Part shown: in pieces, positions 43,263-52,257 of the stretch | Layout of the letters: every line of letters starts with the position of its first letter | How positions within the stretch are numbered: position 1 is the first letter of the stretch | Assembly (NCBI GenBank): GCA_903945175.1 | Contig: CAJAUM010000133.1 | Span: 62,001 to 126,000, forward strand | Source: an uncultured Bacteroidales bacterium | GTDB taxonomy: Bacteria; Bacteroidota; Bacteroidia; Bacteroidales; FEN-979 | Length of the DNA: 64,000 bases | Direction: 5' to 3' | Notes under the pieces: generated by a model | What the model saw: only the letters and a program-made list of their open reading frames with translations | What the model was told of the DNA's origin: nothing | Databases searched by the model: none | Made by a program: the position numbers and the translations under genes

Positions 43263-44429
43263 ATGTCAGAGCAAACCCTTAAAAGAGTTGACTTAATCTT
43301 CGGGGAATATTCCAACGAGAAATATAAAGTTTTAGCCAGTACGCTGGAGCGGACAAACGAAGATATCCTGCAGGATCTTTTGGAATCGGGCCTTCGTGGC
43401 CGGGGTGGTGCGGGTTTTCCAACCTCCATGAAATGGAAATTCACTGCTGAAACGCCAGGTGATGAAAAATATGTTGTCTGCAATGCCGATGAGGGAGAAC
43501 CAGGTACATTTAAAGACCGGGAGATCCTGTATCGCGTTCCCCGCAAGGTGTTTTCAGGGATGGCTATCTGCGGAAAAGTGATCGGAGCAAAAAAGGGCTA
43601 CATGTACCTTCGCGGAGAATATAAATTCATGGTACCCGAACTGATGCGGGAATTGGATTCCTATCATGAACACGCCAAACAACTTGGTTTGGATTTCACC
43701 ATCGAAATCAGGATGGGATCAGGCGCCTATATCTGCGGAGAAGAGAGTGCCCTGTTTGAATCGATGGAAGGTGGCCGCGGTGAACCCCGCAATAAACCTC
43801 CCTACCCTACGACCAGTGGCTTTATGAAAAAACCTACCGTCATCAACAACGTGGAGACTTTCGTGAATGTACTCATGATCATGCGGCTTGGGCCAGATCA
43901 ATATAAAAAACTCGGAACCACCGATTCACGCGGTTCAAAGGTTTTCTCTGTTTCAGGAGACACCCCCATCCCCGGAATTTATGAACTTGAACTTGGGATG
44001 CCCCTCGATCGCTTTGTTGATGAATTCGGCGATGGCGATACAAAAGCAGTTCAGGTGGGAGGCGCTTCCGGCTTCTGCGTACCACGAAAAAAATTCAAGG
44101 ATACCGTAATCGGATTTGAAGGCGTTCCTACCGGAGGTTCCATGATGATATTCAACAGTTCACGCTCCATGTATAATGTGCTGCATAATTACCTCGAATT
44201 CTTTGAAGAGGAATCCTGCGGACAGTGCACACCTTGCCGGGTAGGATGTCAGCAATTGCTTAAAGGTATTGTGGCAGTTAAAAAAGGTGAAAAGAAAGCG
44301 CTCTATCTCGACCAACTCATGAAACTGAGTGAAAGCATGAAAATTACAGCGAAATGCGGACTGGGTCAATCCGTGGCCAATTCATTCTCCTCCATTGTCA
44401 ATAACTTCAAGGAAGAGATGATTTATTAA
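43263..44429 (+). CDS. NuoF-like flavin/NADH subunit of [FeFe]-hydrogenase (short form)
   Basis: The 388-residue protein has the FMN/NADH site (LRGRGGAGFPTSMKWKF, YVVCNADEGEPGTFKDRE, GAYICGEESALFESMEG). The cluster motif is EESCGQCTPCRVGCQQLL with a later Cys (AKCGLGQS). It lacks the extra N-terminal thioredoxin-like domain and the C-terminal two-cluster ferredoxin domain present in the paralogue at 50451-52244. Probably the NADH-oxidising subunit of the trimeric enzyme. Confidence 0.9.
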   Translation: MSEQTLKRVDLIFGEYSNEKYKVLASTLERTNEDILQDLLESGLRGRGGAGFPTSMKWKFTAETPGDEKYVVCNADEGEPGTFKDREILYRVPRKVFSGMAICGKVIGAKKGYMYLRGEYKFMVPELMRELDSYHEHAKQLGLDFTIEIRMGSGAYICGEESALFESMEGGRGEPRNKPPYPTTSGFMKKPTVINNVETFVNVLMIMRLGPDQYKKLGTTDSRGSKVFSVSGDTPIPGIYELELGMPLDRFVDEFGDGDTKAVQVGGASGFCVPRKKFKDTVIGFEGVPTGGSMMIFNSSRSMYNVLHNYLEFFEEESCGQCTPCRVGCQQLLKGIVAVKKGEKKALYLDQLMKLSESMKITAKCGLGQSVANSFSSIVNNFKEEMIY

Positions 44430-44441
44430 TCCAGTATTAAC

Positions 44442-46256
44442 ATGAAAACAGAACCACAAGTTATGGATAAAAAAATGAATCTCACAATAGATGGTATCAA
44501 TGTCACAGTTGATGAAGGTACCACCATCCTTGAAGCGGCCCGCAACCTGAACATTCATATTCCGACACTTTGCTACCACGAAGACCTTTGTGTTGCCGGC
44601 AACTGCCGAGTTTGTGTCGTTGAGCAGGAAAAAGTCAGGAATCTCCCCGCCTCTTGTGCAACTCCCGTATCTGAAGGAATGGTGATTCACACCAACAGCA
44701 TGAAGGTCCGCATGGCGCGTAAACATATTGTAGAATTGCTGCTTTCTGAGCACAATGCCGATTGTACAAAATGTTACAAGAATGGACTTTGTGAGCTTCA
44801 GGGCCTTGCGTCGCAAATGCTGACCGGTGATCATCTTTTTCTCGATCTGGTTCCTGATAAAAAGTACACCATTGATATGTTCAATACAGCCATCATCAAG
44901 GATGACAGCCGCTGTATCCGTTGCCAGCGTTGCGTGCGCACCTGCGAAGAACTTCAAAGTGTAAGTGCACTGGGTGTTGCCTTTAAAGGCAACAAGATGA
45001 AAATATCCACCTTTTTTGAACATTCATTGTTTGAGGTTGTATGCACCAATTGCGGTCAATGCGTTAACCGTTGCCCGACAGGTGCTTTGATTGAACGCAA
45101 TTATATCGACCAGGTATGGGATGCGATTTATGATCCGAACAAACATGTAGTTGTTCAAACAGCCCCTGCAGTCCGCGTTGCACTCGGCGAAGCGTTGGGC
45201 ATGGCAACGGGCAAGATCGTTACAGGAAAAATGGTTGCTGCACTTAGGAGACTGGGATTCAATTCCGTTTTGGACACCGATTTCACCGCCGACCTTACCA
45301 TCATTGAAGAGGGACACGAACTGCTTACACGACTTAAGAGAGCATTGGTAGACAAAGATCCAACTGTTTCGTTACCGATGGCTACCTCCTGTTCTCCAGG
45401 GTGGATTAAATTTATTGAACACACCTTCCCTGAGTACCTGCCAAATTTATCGACATGCAAATCACCACAGCAAATGTTTGGCGCATTGGCAAAGACCTAC
45501 TACGCTCAAAAACGCAAGCTTGACCCCAAAAACATTGTTTCGGTCTCCATTATGCCTTGCACAGCTAAGAAATTCGAAGCCAATCGACCCGAAATGCGCT
45601 CCAGTGGTTACAAAGATGTTGATTATGTATTAACTACCCGCGAACTTGGGATCATGATCAAACAAGCAGGTTTGGATTTTGAAGCCCTGCCCGAAGAGAA
45701 ATATGACAGTTTCATGGGAACATCTTCCGGTGCAGCAGTCATCTTCGGGTCAACCGGAGGAGTTATGGAAGCTGCTTTACGCACAGCCTATGAGCTCGTG
45801 ACAGGACGTGTGGTTCCATTCGACGGACTGAACATTGTACCAGTCCGCGGAACAGAGGACGAGGTTCGTGAAGCCACCATAAAAATAGAAAATGTAAAAC
45901 CAGAATGGAGCTTCCTGGAAGGCGTAGAATTAAAATGTGCCGTTGCCAATGGGCTGGCACACGCCAAAACATTGATGCAGAATGTCAGAGATGGTAAAGC
46001 TACCTATCACTTTATTGAAGTGATGGCCTGTCCGGGAGGTTGCCTGGGTGGAGGGGGCCAACCAATTCCGACCAACAAAGAGATCCGAACAAAACGTAAA
46101 ATGGCTATTTACGAAGAAGATATGGGAATGCCGATCCGTAAATCTCATGAGAACCCTGAAATTGCAGAAATCTACAAAGAATTCCTCGAAAAACCACTGG
46201 GTCACAAATCCCATGAATTACTGCACACACACTACACACCTCGAAAGAGATACTAA
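44442..46256 (+). CDS. hydA: [FeFe]-hydrogenase catalytic subunit HydA (group A, multimeric type)
   Basis: Makes or oxidises H2. The N-terminus has a [2Fe-2S] domain (CYHEDLCVAGNCRVCVVEQE), a His-Cys cluster (HNADCTKCYKNGLCELQ) and two [4Fe-4S] clusters (CIRCQRCVRTC; CTNCGQCVNRCPTG). The H-cluster motifs are L1 TSCSPGW, L2 IMPCTAKKFEA and L3 MACPGGCLGGGGQP. In L1 the second of the usual two cysteines is Ser; the paralogue at 52258 has TSCCPGW. 604 residues. Other start methionines exist within the first 12 residues. Maturation genes hydEFG are not in the window. Confidence 0.95.
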   Translation: MKTEPQVMDKKMNLTIDGINVTVDEGTTILEAARNLNIHIPTLCYHEDLCVAGNCRVCVVEQEKVRNLPASCATPVSEGMVIHTNSMKVRMARKHIVELLLSEHNADCTKCYKNGLCELQGLASQMLTGDHLFLDLVPDKKYTIDMFNTAIIKDDSRCIRCQRCVRTCEELQSVSALGVAFKGNKMKISTFFEHSLFEVVCTNCGQCVNRCPTGALIERNYIDQVWDAIYDPNKHVVVQTAPAVRVALGEALGMATGKIVTGKMVAALRRLGFNSVLDTDFTADLTIIEEGHELLTRLKRALVDKDPTVSLPMATSCSPGWIKFIEHTFPEYLPNLSTCKSPQQMFGALAKTYYAQKRKLDPKNIVSVSIMPCTAKKFEANRPEMRSSGYKDVDYVLTTRELGIMIKQAGLDFEALPEEKYDSFMGTSSGAAVIFGSTGGVMEAALRTAYELVTGRVVPFDGLNIVPVRGTEDEVREATIKIENVKPEWSFLEGVELKCAVANGLAHAKTLMQNVRDGKATYHFIEVMACPGGCLGGGGQPIPTNKEIRTKRKMAIYEEDMGMPIRKSHENPEIAEIYKEFLEKPLGHKSHELLHTHYTPRKRY

Positions 46257-46270
46257 ACATCACTTCCCTC

Positions 46271-46302
46271 AAAAGGCCGCCCGGATGGTGGCCTTTTTTT
46301 TT
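46271..46302 (+). terminator. terminator of the first hydrogenase locus
   Basis: Stem AAAGGCCGCC/GGTGGCCTTT (one wobble) with a short loop, followed by a run of nine T, just after hydA. Confidence 0.8.
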
Positions 46303-46303
46303 G

Positions 46304-46337
46304 CAAAAAAAAACTGCCGGTAATCAGCCGGCAGTTT
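46304..46337 (-). terminator. terminator of the leftward periplasmic gene (46398-47042)
   Basis: The perfect 10-bp stem AAACTGCCGG/CCGGCAGTTT is followed on the minus strand by a T run. It serves the leftward gene, while the previous hairpin serves hydA. Confidence 0.75.
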
Positions 46338-46397
46338 CGCGCACATTACTAACAAACTGTATGTATAAAGAACGGGTATGATTTAGCGTTTGATGAT

Positions 46398-47042
46398 TCA
46401 GCCTTTTGTTTTCTTGGTTGATGTATTATCTGGCGGAACAGGAGGAGGTGGTGGCGGAACTGAAGGATGATTATCCATCCGGTCGTGCTGTATGCGAATA
46501 TTTTTGTTTCGCGGCATCCTTGCTTGGTCCCGGATAATGATGACCCGCTCATTTTTTTCAAACAAAGGAGCATCATTCAGATCAATGATGATCCTTTTGC
46601 CACCTTTCCGATCCTTGATGGAATAACTTACCACCCGATCCATAGGAATATCACCCAAAACATCATTCAATGTTTGACGATCGCCGCCCGATCGGATTAC
46701 TCTCCGTTCCAGTCCCGGGCCTCTTTGCTCCCAAAAGCAATCCTCCATGATTTGTCCAGGAGCTATCCCTTCCAATTCAATCTCATCCAGATCTTCCAGA
46801 CCCGGGCACTCTGGTCGCGACGGCATCTCCATCGTCGTGTCAATCACGGTCATTGCACCGTTGTCGTCACTGATAATTTTTACTACGATTTTTTTGTGTG
46901 GTTCCTGTTTGGCTGGTTCCTGTTTAGCTGGTTCCTGTTTAGCTGATTCCTGCGAAAATACAGGCCTCGTGACAAAAATGGCCAGGATGGCCATTGCACC
47001 AAAAGTGATGGCAATTTTGAATTTTAATGATTTCGTTTTCAT
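46398..47042 (-). CDS. exported protein with AKQEP repeats and proline-rich tail, divergent to a histidine kinase
   Basis: The 214-residue protein has a signal peptide (MKTKSLKFKIAITFGAMAIL to VFSQ). A short tandem repeat of AKQEP follows, then an acidic and basic central part (IMEDCFWEQRGPGLERRVIR), and a C-terminal PPPPPPPVPP stretch. Two cysteines (about 79 and 102) may form a disulfide. It shares the intergenic region with the kinase gene, whose sensor part also contains a run of eight prolines. It may be a periplasmic partner or target of the kinase; function unknown. Confidence 0.6.
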   Translation of the reverse strand: MKTKSLKFKIAITFGAMAILAIFVTRPVFSQESAKQEPAKQEPAKQEPHKKIVVKIISDDNGAMTVIDTTMEMPSRPECPGLEDLDEIELEGIAPGQIMEDCFWEQRGPGLERRVIRSGGDRQTLNDVLGDIPMDRVVSYSIKDRKGGKRIIIDLNDAPLFEKNERVIIIRDQARMPRNKNIRIQHDRMDNHPSVPPPPPPVPPDNTSTKKTKG

Positions 47043-47177
47043 GGGGTCCTCCTGCGTTAGGTTGTTGCTTGCAAAACTAAGTCTAGTAAGTGGCTGAAAA
47101 TGTTAATAAATCGTTAAAGTTGGTTAATGAAAAGTTAATCTTGAGAAATGGCCATTTCCTTTACTTATTTTTGTAGC

Positions 47178-49073
47178 ATGAATAAAAGGACATTATATAT
47201 CCTCATCGTGAGCATCTGCATCTCTCTTTTGGGGATCATTATAGTTCAATTCTTCTGGATACGGAATGCTTTCCAGGTCAAAGAGTCACAGTTTGAACGC
47301 AGTGTAAACGATGCCCTCGGCAGTGTGGTGAACAAAATCGAAACCCGGGAAAACATGTACTTTATCAGCCGGAATTTTGAAGGTGACAGCATCATGCGGA
47401 TTGTAAAAGCATTTACGAAAGATACAACGCAGGGTATAAAAGAAAGGCTGGATTCCCTGCTTGCACTCAATGAAATGCCTGTTACGAAAAAGATGCTACC
47501 TCCTCCCCCGCCACCTCCTCCCAATATTCAACGTCGAATGCCACCTGCAAGCGTTATCCACTATTCATACCAATACAACGTGATCCCCATCCAGGAAGGT
47601 CTCGATTCAGTTACTGTCAGAATGGAAGAATTTTACCAGGAGATGCCTGTAAACGAGATGAATGAATTCAATTTTGAATGGAATGATCAGATGGGCCGGA
47701 TAGACTCACTTATGGATATAAATGCCCCTGAATCCGGTGTGCTGCCAGATAAAAAAGGAGCTGATAGCGAAAATTTTGAAGGGGGTCAAATAATAATTGA
47801 AGCTCCGGGTTTAAATGGCTCACCAACAGTTAGATACCTTGTTCCACAAACCCTCTACCCCCGTCCAAAGCAACCTCAGAACCAGGGTAAAAGAAACAGG
47901 AACCACCTCAGGGAAAATAAAATGCAAAAACTGGATAACAAAGCCAGGAAAATACAGGACCTTATTAAACAAATGGCTATCGCCATAGAAACAAAGCCAG
48001 CCCCAATTCAGCAAAGGATCAATAAAAAAAGTTTGCAGGCAAGCCTGAGCAAGTCCTTTTCGGATAAAGGAATTAATCTGCCATTCGATTTTGCAGTCTA
48101 TTCTCCCTCAAACGACACCAACCACATTCCCATTCGTTCGGCAGGTTTTAAAAGTGCCTATGAACAAACCGAACACCGCGTTTCGCTCTTTCCCAATGAT
48201 CTTTTCCAAAAGCCTGATTTACTCCTCGTTCATTTTGCAGGGCAAAAAACCCATGTACTGAAATCTTTGTCCCTGCTCCTGGTTGGCTCCATCCTGTTCA
48301 CACTGATCATCATCCTATCATCAGGCGCCAGCATCGTCGTCATGATCCGCCAAAAGAAAATTTCGGATATCAAAACAGACTTCATCAACAACATGACCCA
48401 TGAATTCAAAACACCCATCGCAACCATCTCAATTGCAGCCGACTCCATTACCAATCCGAAGGTGATCTCTGAACCAGAAACCATCAGGAATTTCACCCGG
48501 ATTATAAAAGAAGAAAACAACCGCATGAACACAAGGGTTGAGCAGGTATTACAAATGGCGCTGCTCGACAGCCGTGAATTTAATCTTCGGCCCGTCCTTG
48601 TTGATATGAACCACCTTATTGAAAAAGTCGTTTCACACTATCGTTTGCAAATTGAAAAACGCGAAGGGGCCATCACCACTAAACTTGAGGCTGAACATTC
48701 CCTGGCTGAAGTGGATGAGGATCATATACGAAACGTGCTGCTCAACCTTTTGGATAACGCGAATAAATATTCCATCATAAAACCGGAAATTGAAGTTTTC
48801 TCATTCAACCGTTCGGGTAAATATCACTTCGGTGTACAGGATCGGGGAATGGGTATGAGCCACGATGCACAACGTCGGGTATTTGACAAGTTTTTCAGGG
48901 TGACCTCGGGCAACATCCACAATATCAAAGGTTTTGGACTGGGACTCAGCTACGTCAAAGCCATTGTCCTTGCACACCATGGAGATATTTCTATTCAAAG
49001 TGAACTGGGGAAAGGAAGCCGGTTTGAAATCAGTTTGCCAGCCATTACGGAACAGCAGGAAGAATCAGAATAG
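47178..49073 (+). CDS. sensor histidine kinase with proline-rich periplasmic sensor
   Basis: ATG 47178 gives MNKRTLYILIVSICISLLGI, the first membrane helix. The periplasmic sensor (about 30-355) contains LPPPPPPPPN and a Gln/Lys-rich coiled stretch. The second helix (LSLLLVGSILFTLIIILSSG) leads straight to the H-box FINNMTHEFKTPIATIS without a HAMP domain. The ATPase has NLLDNANKYS, VQDRGMGM and GFGLGLSYVKAI. 631 residues. It partners with the response regulator 47 bp downstream. Lies between the two hydrogenase loci. Confidence 0.92.
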   Translation: MNKRTLYILIVSICISLLGIIIVQFFWIRNAFQVKESQFERSVNDALGSVVNKIETRENMYFISRNFEGDSIMRIVKAFTKDTTQGIKERLDSLLALNEMPVTKKMLPPPPPPPPNIQRRMPPASVIHYSYQYNVIPIQEGLDSVTVRMEEFYQEMPVNEMNEFNFEWNDQMGRIDSLMDINAPESGVLPDKKGADSENFEGGQIIIEAPGLNGSPTVRYLVPQTLYPRPKQPQNQGKRNRNHLRENKMQKLDNKARKIQDLIKQMAIAIETKPAPIQQRINKKSLQASLSKSFSDKGINLPFDFAVYSPSNDTNHIPIRSAGFKSAYEQTEHRVSLFPNDLFQKPDLLLVHFAGQKTHVLKSLSLLLVGSILFTLIIILSSGASIVVMIRQKKISDIKTDFINNMTHEFKTPIATISIAADSITNPKVISEPETIRNFTRIIKEENNRMNTRVEQVLQMALLDSREFNLRPVLVDMNHLIEKVVSHYRLQIEKREGAITTKLEAEHSLAEVDEDHIRNVLLNLLDNANKYSIIKPEIEVFSFNRSGKYHFGVQDRGMGMSHDAQRRVFDKFFRVTSGNIHNIKGFGLGLSYVKAIVLAHHGDISIQSELGKGSRFEISLPAITEQQEESE

Positions 49074-49120
49074 CCGATTAATCAATGAAAATGAATCACC
49101 AATAGTAACAGGAGGCCGAT

Positions 49121-49819
49121 ATGGATCAAAAAATTAAGATATTGCTGGTCGAAGATGATCCCAACTTCGGATCGATCATGAAGTCCTATCTGGAGTTAAA
49201 TGATTTTGAAGTAGTTTTAAAAGCCGATGGGAAGCAAGGATTATCAGCTTTTAAATCAGAACTTTTTGACATTTGCATCCTGGATGTGATGATGCCTGAG
49301 ATGGATGGTTTCACCCTGGCAAAAGAGATCAAAAAATCAAACAGCATAGTACCTTTTATCTTTTTGACAGCCAAATCATTAAAAGAGGATATGCTTGAAG
49401 GATTCAGAACGGGGGCTGATGATTATATTACAAAACCGTTTGACTCGGAGGTTCTGCTCTTTAAATTGCATGCGATCCTTAAGCGCAATCACCAACGCAA
49501 TGAGGTTGAACCCGATTTAAATGAGATGATGGTTGGAACATTGTTATTCAACTACAACCTCCGCTCCATAAAGCATGAAAACCTGACCTACACCCTATCC
49601 CCGAAGGAGGCAAGCCTGCTGAAAATGCTATGCACGGCCAAAGATGGAATTTTATTGCGGAAGGATGCCCTTGAGAAGATATGGGGCACAGACAATTATT
49701 TCAATGGCCGCAGCATGGATGTTTTTATTGCCCGCCTGCGAAAATGCCTGAAAGTCGACCCCTCTATTGAGATTGCCAATATCCACGGCAATGGATTCAG
49801 GCTAATCCGGCCAAATTAA
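49121..49819 (+). CDS. OmpR-family response regulator
   Basis: Receiver with acidic pair LLVEDDPN, phosphoacceptor Asp55 in CILDVMMPEMDGF and Lys in GADDYITKPF. The C-terminal winged helix (LSPKEASLLKMLCTAKDGIL and SMDVFIARLRKCLKV) binds DNA. 232 residues. Cognate partner of the preceding kinase. Probable targets include neighbouring hydrogenase or envelope genes, inferred from position. Confidence 0.95.
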   Translation: MDQKIKILLVEDDPNFGSIMKSYLELNDFEVVLKADGKQGLSAFKSELFDICILDVMMPEMDGFTLAKEIKKSNSIVPFIFLTAKSLKEDMLEGFRTGADDYITKPFDSEVLLFKLHAILKRNHQRNEVEPDLNEMMVGTLLFNYNLRSIKHENLTYTLSPKEASLLKMLCTAKDGILLRKDALEKIWGTDNYFNGRSMDVFIARLRKCLKVDPSIEIANIHGNGFRLIRPN

Positions 49820-49927
49820 GGTTACCCCGGTTTTCGGCAAGACATACCAGCAATGGCTGAATCACAGACATGTTAAATTAAATTGTTAATTTTTTAACAA
49901 GGTTAATTAAATAACAATAAGAATTTG

Positions 49928-49935
49928 TAATTTTG
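49928..49935 (+). promoter_or_regulatory. -7 box (TAATTTTG) of the second hydrogenase locus
   Basis: TAATTTTG matches TAnnTTTG and lies 100 bp before the first gene. The rest of 49820-50035 is without genes. Confidence 0.5.
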
Positions 49936-50035
49936 CCATGCAGAATTTGCCGACGCATAATACGGATGATTTTCAACACACTATCCGGGCCCGAAATACT
50001 ACTGACTTCATAACTTTGAAACAATAACACAGTCT

Positions 50036-50434
50036 ATGGAAAAGATTAAATCATTGGCCGATTTAAAGAAAATGCAGGAGACACTTCGTGTAAAAAACAA
50101 GGTGGGGGAAATGAGCACTGACACCGATTCCCTGATCCTGGTCAAGGTTGCCATGGCCACCTGCGGGATCGCCTCCGGAGCCAGAGAGGTCATGGAGGTA
50201 TTCATTGAAGAGTTCGCCAAACGCAACATCAATGCATCGGTTAAGCAGACTGGCTGTATGGGCTATTGCTATGCAGAACCCACCATTGAGATTACAAAAC
50301 CAGGGAACGAACCGATCACCTTTGGATATGTTGATTTAAAGAAAGCGATCAGGATCATCGACAAATACGTTCTGAACAACGAACTGGTTGACGGGATCAT
50401 CCCGGTAAATTATGAAACCATTGATCATAAATAA
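50036..50434 (+). CDS. HndB-like thioredoxin-fold [2Fe-2S] protein
   Basis: The 132-residue product has VAMATCGIASGAREVMEVF and KQTGCMGYCYAEPTIEI, a [2Fe-2S] thioredoxin-like domain as in HndB of NADP-reducing hydrogenases. The start region overlaps none. Its 3' end overlaps the possible upstream start of the next gene. Electron carrier to the NuoF-like subunit. Confidence 0.85.
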   Translation: MEKIKSLADLKKMQETLRVKNKVGEMSTDTDSLILVKVAMATCGIASGAREVMEVFIEEFAKRNINASVKQTGCMGYCYAEPTIEITKPGNEPITFGYVDLKKAIRIIDKYVLNNELVDGIIPVNYETIDHK

Positions 50435-50450
50435 AAGCGGAAATAATCAA

Positions 50451-52244
50451 ATGGCAAAAATTAAATATCATATGCTTGTTTGCGGCGGGACCAGTTGTCA
50501 CGCTTCAAATAGCGAAGATATCCTGAAAAATCTTCAGGATCTGATAAAAATAAAGGGGTTGGATACTGATGTTCAGGCGATTAAGACCGGCTGTTTTGGA
50601 TTTTGTGACAAGGGCCCCATTGTAAAAATGATGCCTGACAATACTTTTTACATCCAGGTGAAACCGGAGGATTGTGCTGAAATAATTGAAGAACATATTA
50701 TCAAAGGAAAAAAGGTAGACCGTCTGTTATACCAGGGTACTGCGTCAAAAGAAAACCTAAGTAATTCCAATAACACGGGTCCTCACAAAAAACAGATCCG
50801 GATTGCTTTACGGAATTGTGGTGTCATCAACCCCGAAAATATCGAAGAATATATCGCCAGGAATGGATACCAGGCGCTGGGTAAAGTACTTACTGAACTC
50901 ACACCCGAAGCCACCATTGAAATCATGAAGAAATCGGGACTTCGGGGCCGGGGTGGCGGTGGATTCCCCACCGGATTAAAATGGGAAATCACGCGTGCAG
51001 TGAAGGCCGACCAGAAATATGTTGTTTGCAACGCCGATGAAGGCGACCCGGGGGCCTTTATGGACCGCTCGGTTCTTGAAGGCGACCCACATACCGTGCT
51101 TGAAGCCATGGCCATCAATGGTTATTGCACAGGCGCTGACAAAGGGGTCATCTATATCCGTGCAGAATATCCGCTGGCGGTGGAACGATTGAAAATCGCC
51201 ATGAAACAGGCCAGGGAGTACGGATTGCTTGGACAAGACATTTTAGGAACAGGATTCAACTTCGACATTGAAATCCGGTATGGCGCCGGTGCTTTTGTTT
51301 GCGGCGAGGAGACCGCTTTAATCCATTCGATGGAAGGACTGAGGGGCGAACCTACGGTAAAGCCGCCTTTCCCCTCCGAATCGGGGTTCCTTGGCAAGCC
51401 GACCAATGTGAACAACGTGGAGACCTATGCCAATATTCCGGCCATCATTAACAAAGGCGCCGACTGGTTTGCAAGCATCGGCACTGAGAAGTCAAAGGGG
51501 ACAAAGGTATTTGCATTGGCTGGTAAAATCAACAATGTCGGCCTCATTGAAGTTCCCATGGGCATTACGCTGCGGGAGGTGATTTTTGAGATCGGCGGCG
51601 GGATAAAAAACGGTCGTACATTCAAAGCCGTTCAAACCGGCGGACCATCGGGCGGCATGCTTACTGAAAAGGACCTGGATACTCCCATTGATTACGACAA
51701 CCTCATTGCAGCTGGTTCTATGATGGGGTCAGGCGGCATGATTGTCATGGATGAGGATGACTGCATGGTGGCCATGGCAAAATTTTACCTTGAATTTACA
51801 GTTGAAGAATCCTGCGGCAAATGCTCTCCTTGCAGGATCGGGAACAAGCGGTTGTATGAAATGCTTGAAAAGGTTACCCAGGGTCATGCTGTCATGGACG
51901 ACCTCGATAAATTACGCAATCTGAGTCATGTGATCAAAGACACTTCGCTTTGCGGCCTTGGACAGACCTCCCCCAACCCGGTTCTCTCATCCATGGATAA
52001 TTTTTACCATGAATACCTGGAACATGTAGGAAATAAAAAATGCCGGGCCGGAAGTTGCAAATCTCTGATGCAATACATCATCAATGCTGAAAACTGTATC
52101 GGATGTACGCTGTGTGCCAGAAATTGTCCTGTCGATGCCATTGCCGGCGAACGGAAGCAGGCACATGTGATTGACCAGGAAAAGTGCATTAAATGCGGCG
52201 CTTGTATGGAGAAATGTAAATTCAATGCGATTTTTATAAATTAA
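50451..52244 (+). CDS. NuoF-like flavin subunit of the second hydrogenase (HndC type)
   Basis: ATG 50451 (MAKIKYHMLVCGGTSCHASN) gives 597 residues: an N-terminal thioredoxin-like [2Fe-2S] domain (residues 5-90), the FMN/NADH region (LRGRGGGGFPTGLKWEI; CNADEGDPGAFMDRS; GAFVCGEETALIHSME), the cluster motif EESCGKCSPCRIGNKRLYEM, and a C-terminal two-cluster ferredoxin (CIGCTLCARNCP; CIKCGACMEKCK). This layout is the bifurcating HydB/HndC type. Confidence 0.92.
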   Translation: MAKIKYHMLVCGGTSCHASNSEDILKNLQDLIKIKGLDTDVQAIKTGCFGFCDKGPIVKMMPDNTFYIQVKPEDCAEIIEEHIIKGKKVDRLLYQGTASKENLSNSNNTGPHKKQIRIALRNCGVINPENIEEYIARNGYQALGKVLTELTPEATIEIMKKSGLRGRGGGGFPTGLKWEITRAVKADQKYVVCNADEGDPGAFMDRSVLEGDPHTVLEAMAINGYCTGADKGVIYIRAEYPLAVERLKIAMKQAREYGLLGQDILGTGFNFDIEIRYGAGAFVCGEETALIHSMEGLRGEPTVKPPFPSESGFLGKPTNVNNVETYANIPAIINKGADWFASIGTEKSKGTKVFALAGKINNVGLIEVPMGITLREVIFEIGGGIKNGRTFKAVQTGGPSGGMLTEKDLDTPIDYDNLIAAGSMMGSGGMIVMDEDDCMVAMAKFYLEFTVEESCGKCSPCRIGNKRLYEMLEKVTQGHAVMDDLDKLRNLSHVIKDTSLCGLGQTSPNPVLSSMDNFYHEYLEHVGNKKCRAGSCKSLMQYIINAENCIGCTLCARNCPVDAIAGERKQAHVIDQEKCIKCGACMEKCKFNAIFIN

Positions 52245-52257
52245 CCAGGAGGATTAC

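Noticed and set aside
47246-47524. Leftward Gly-rich frame inside the histidine kinase gene
   Set aside because: It is the antisense of the proline run in the kinase, with no independent coding signal.
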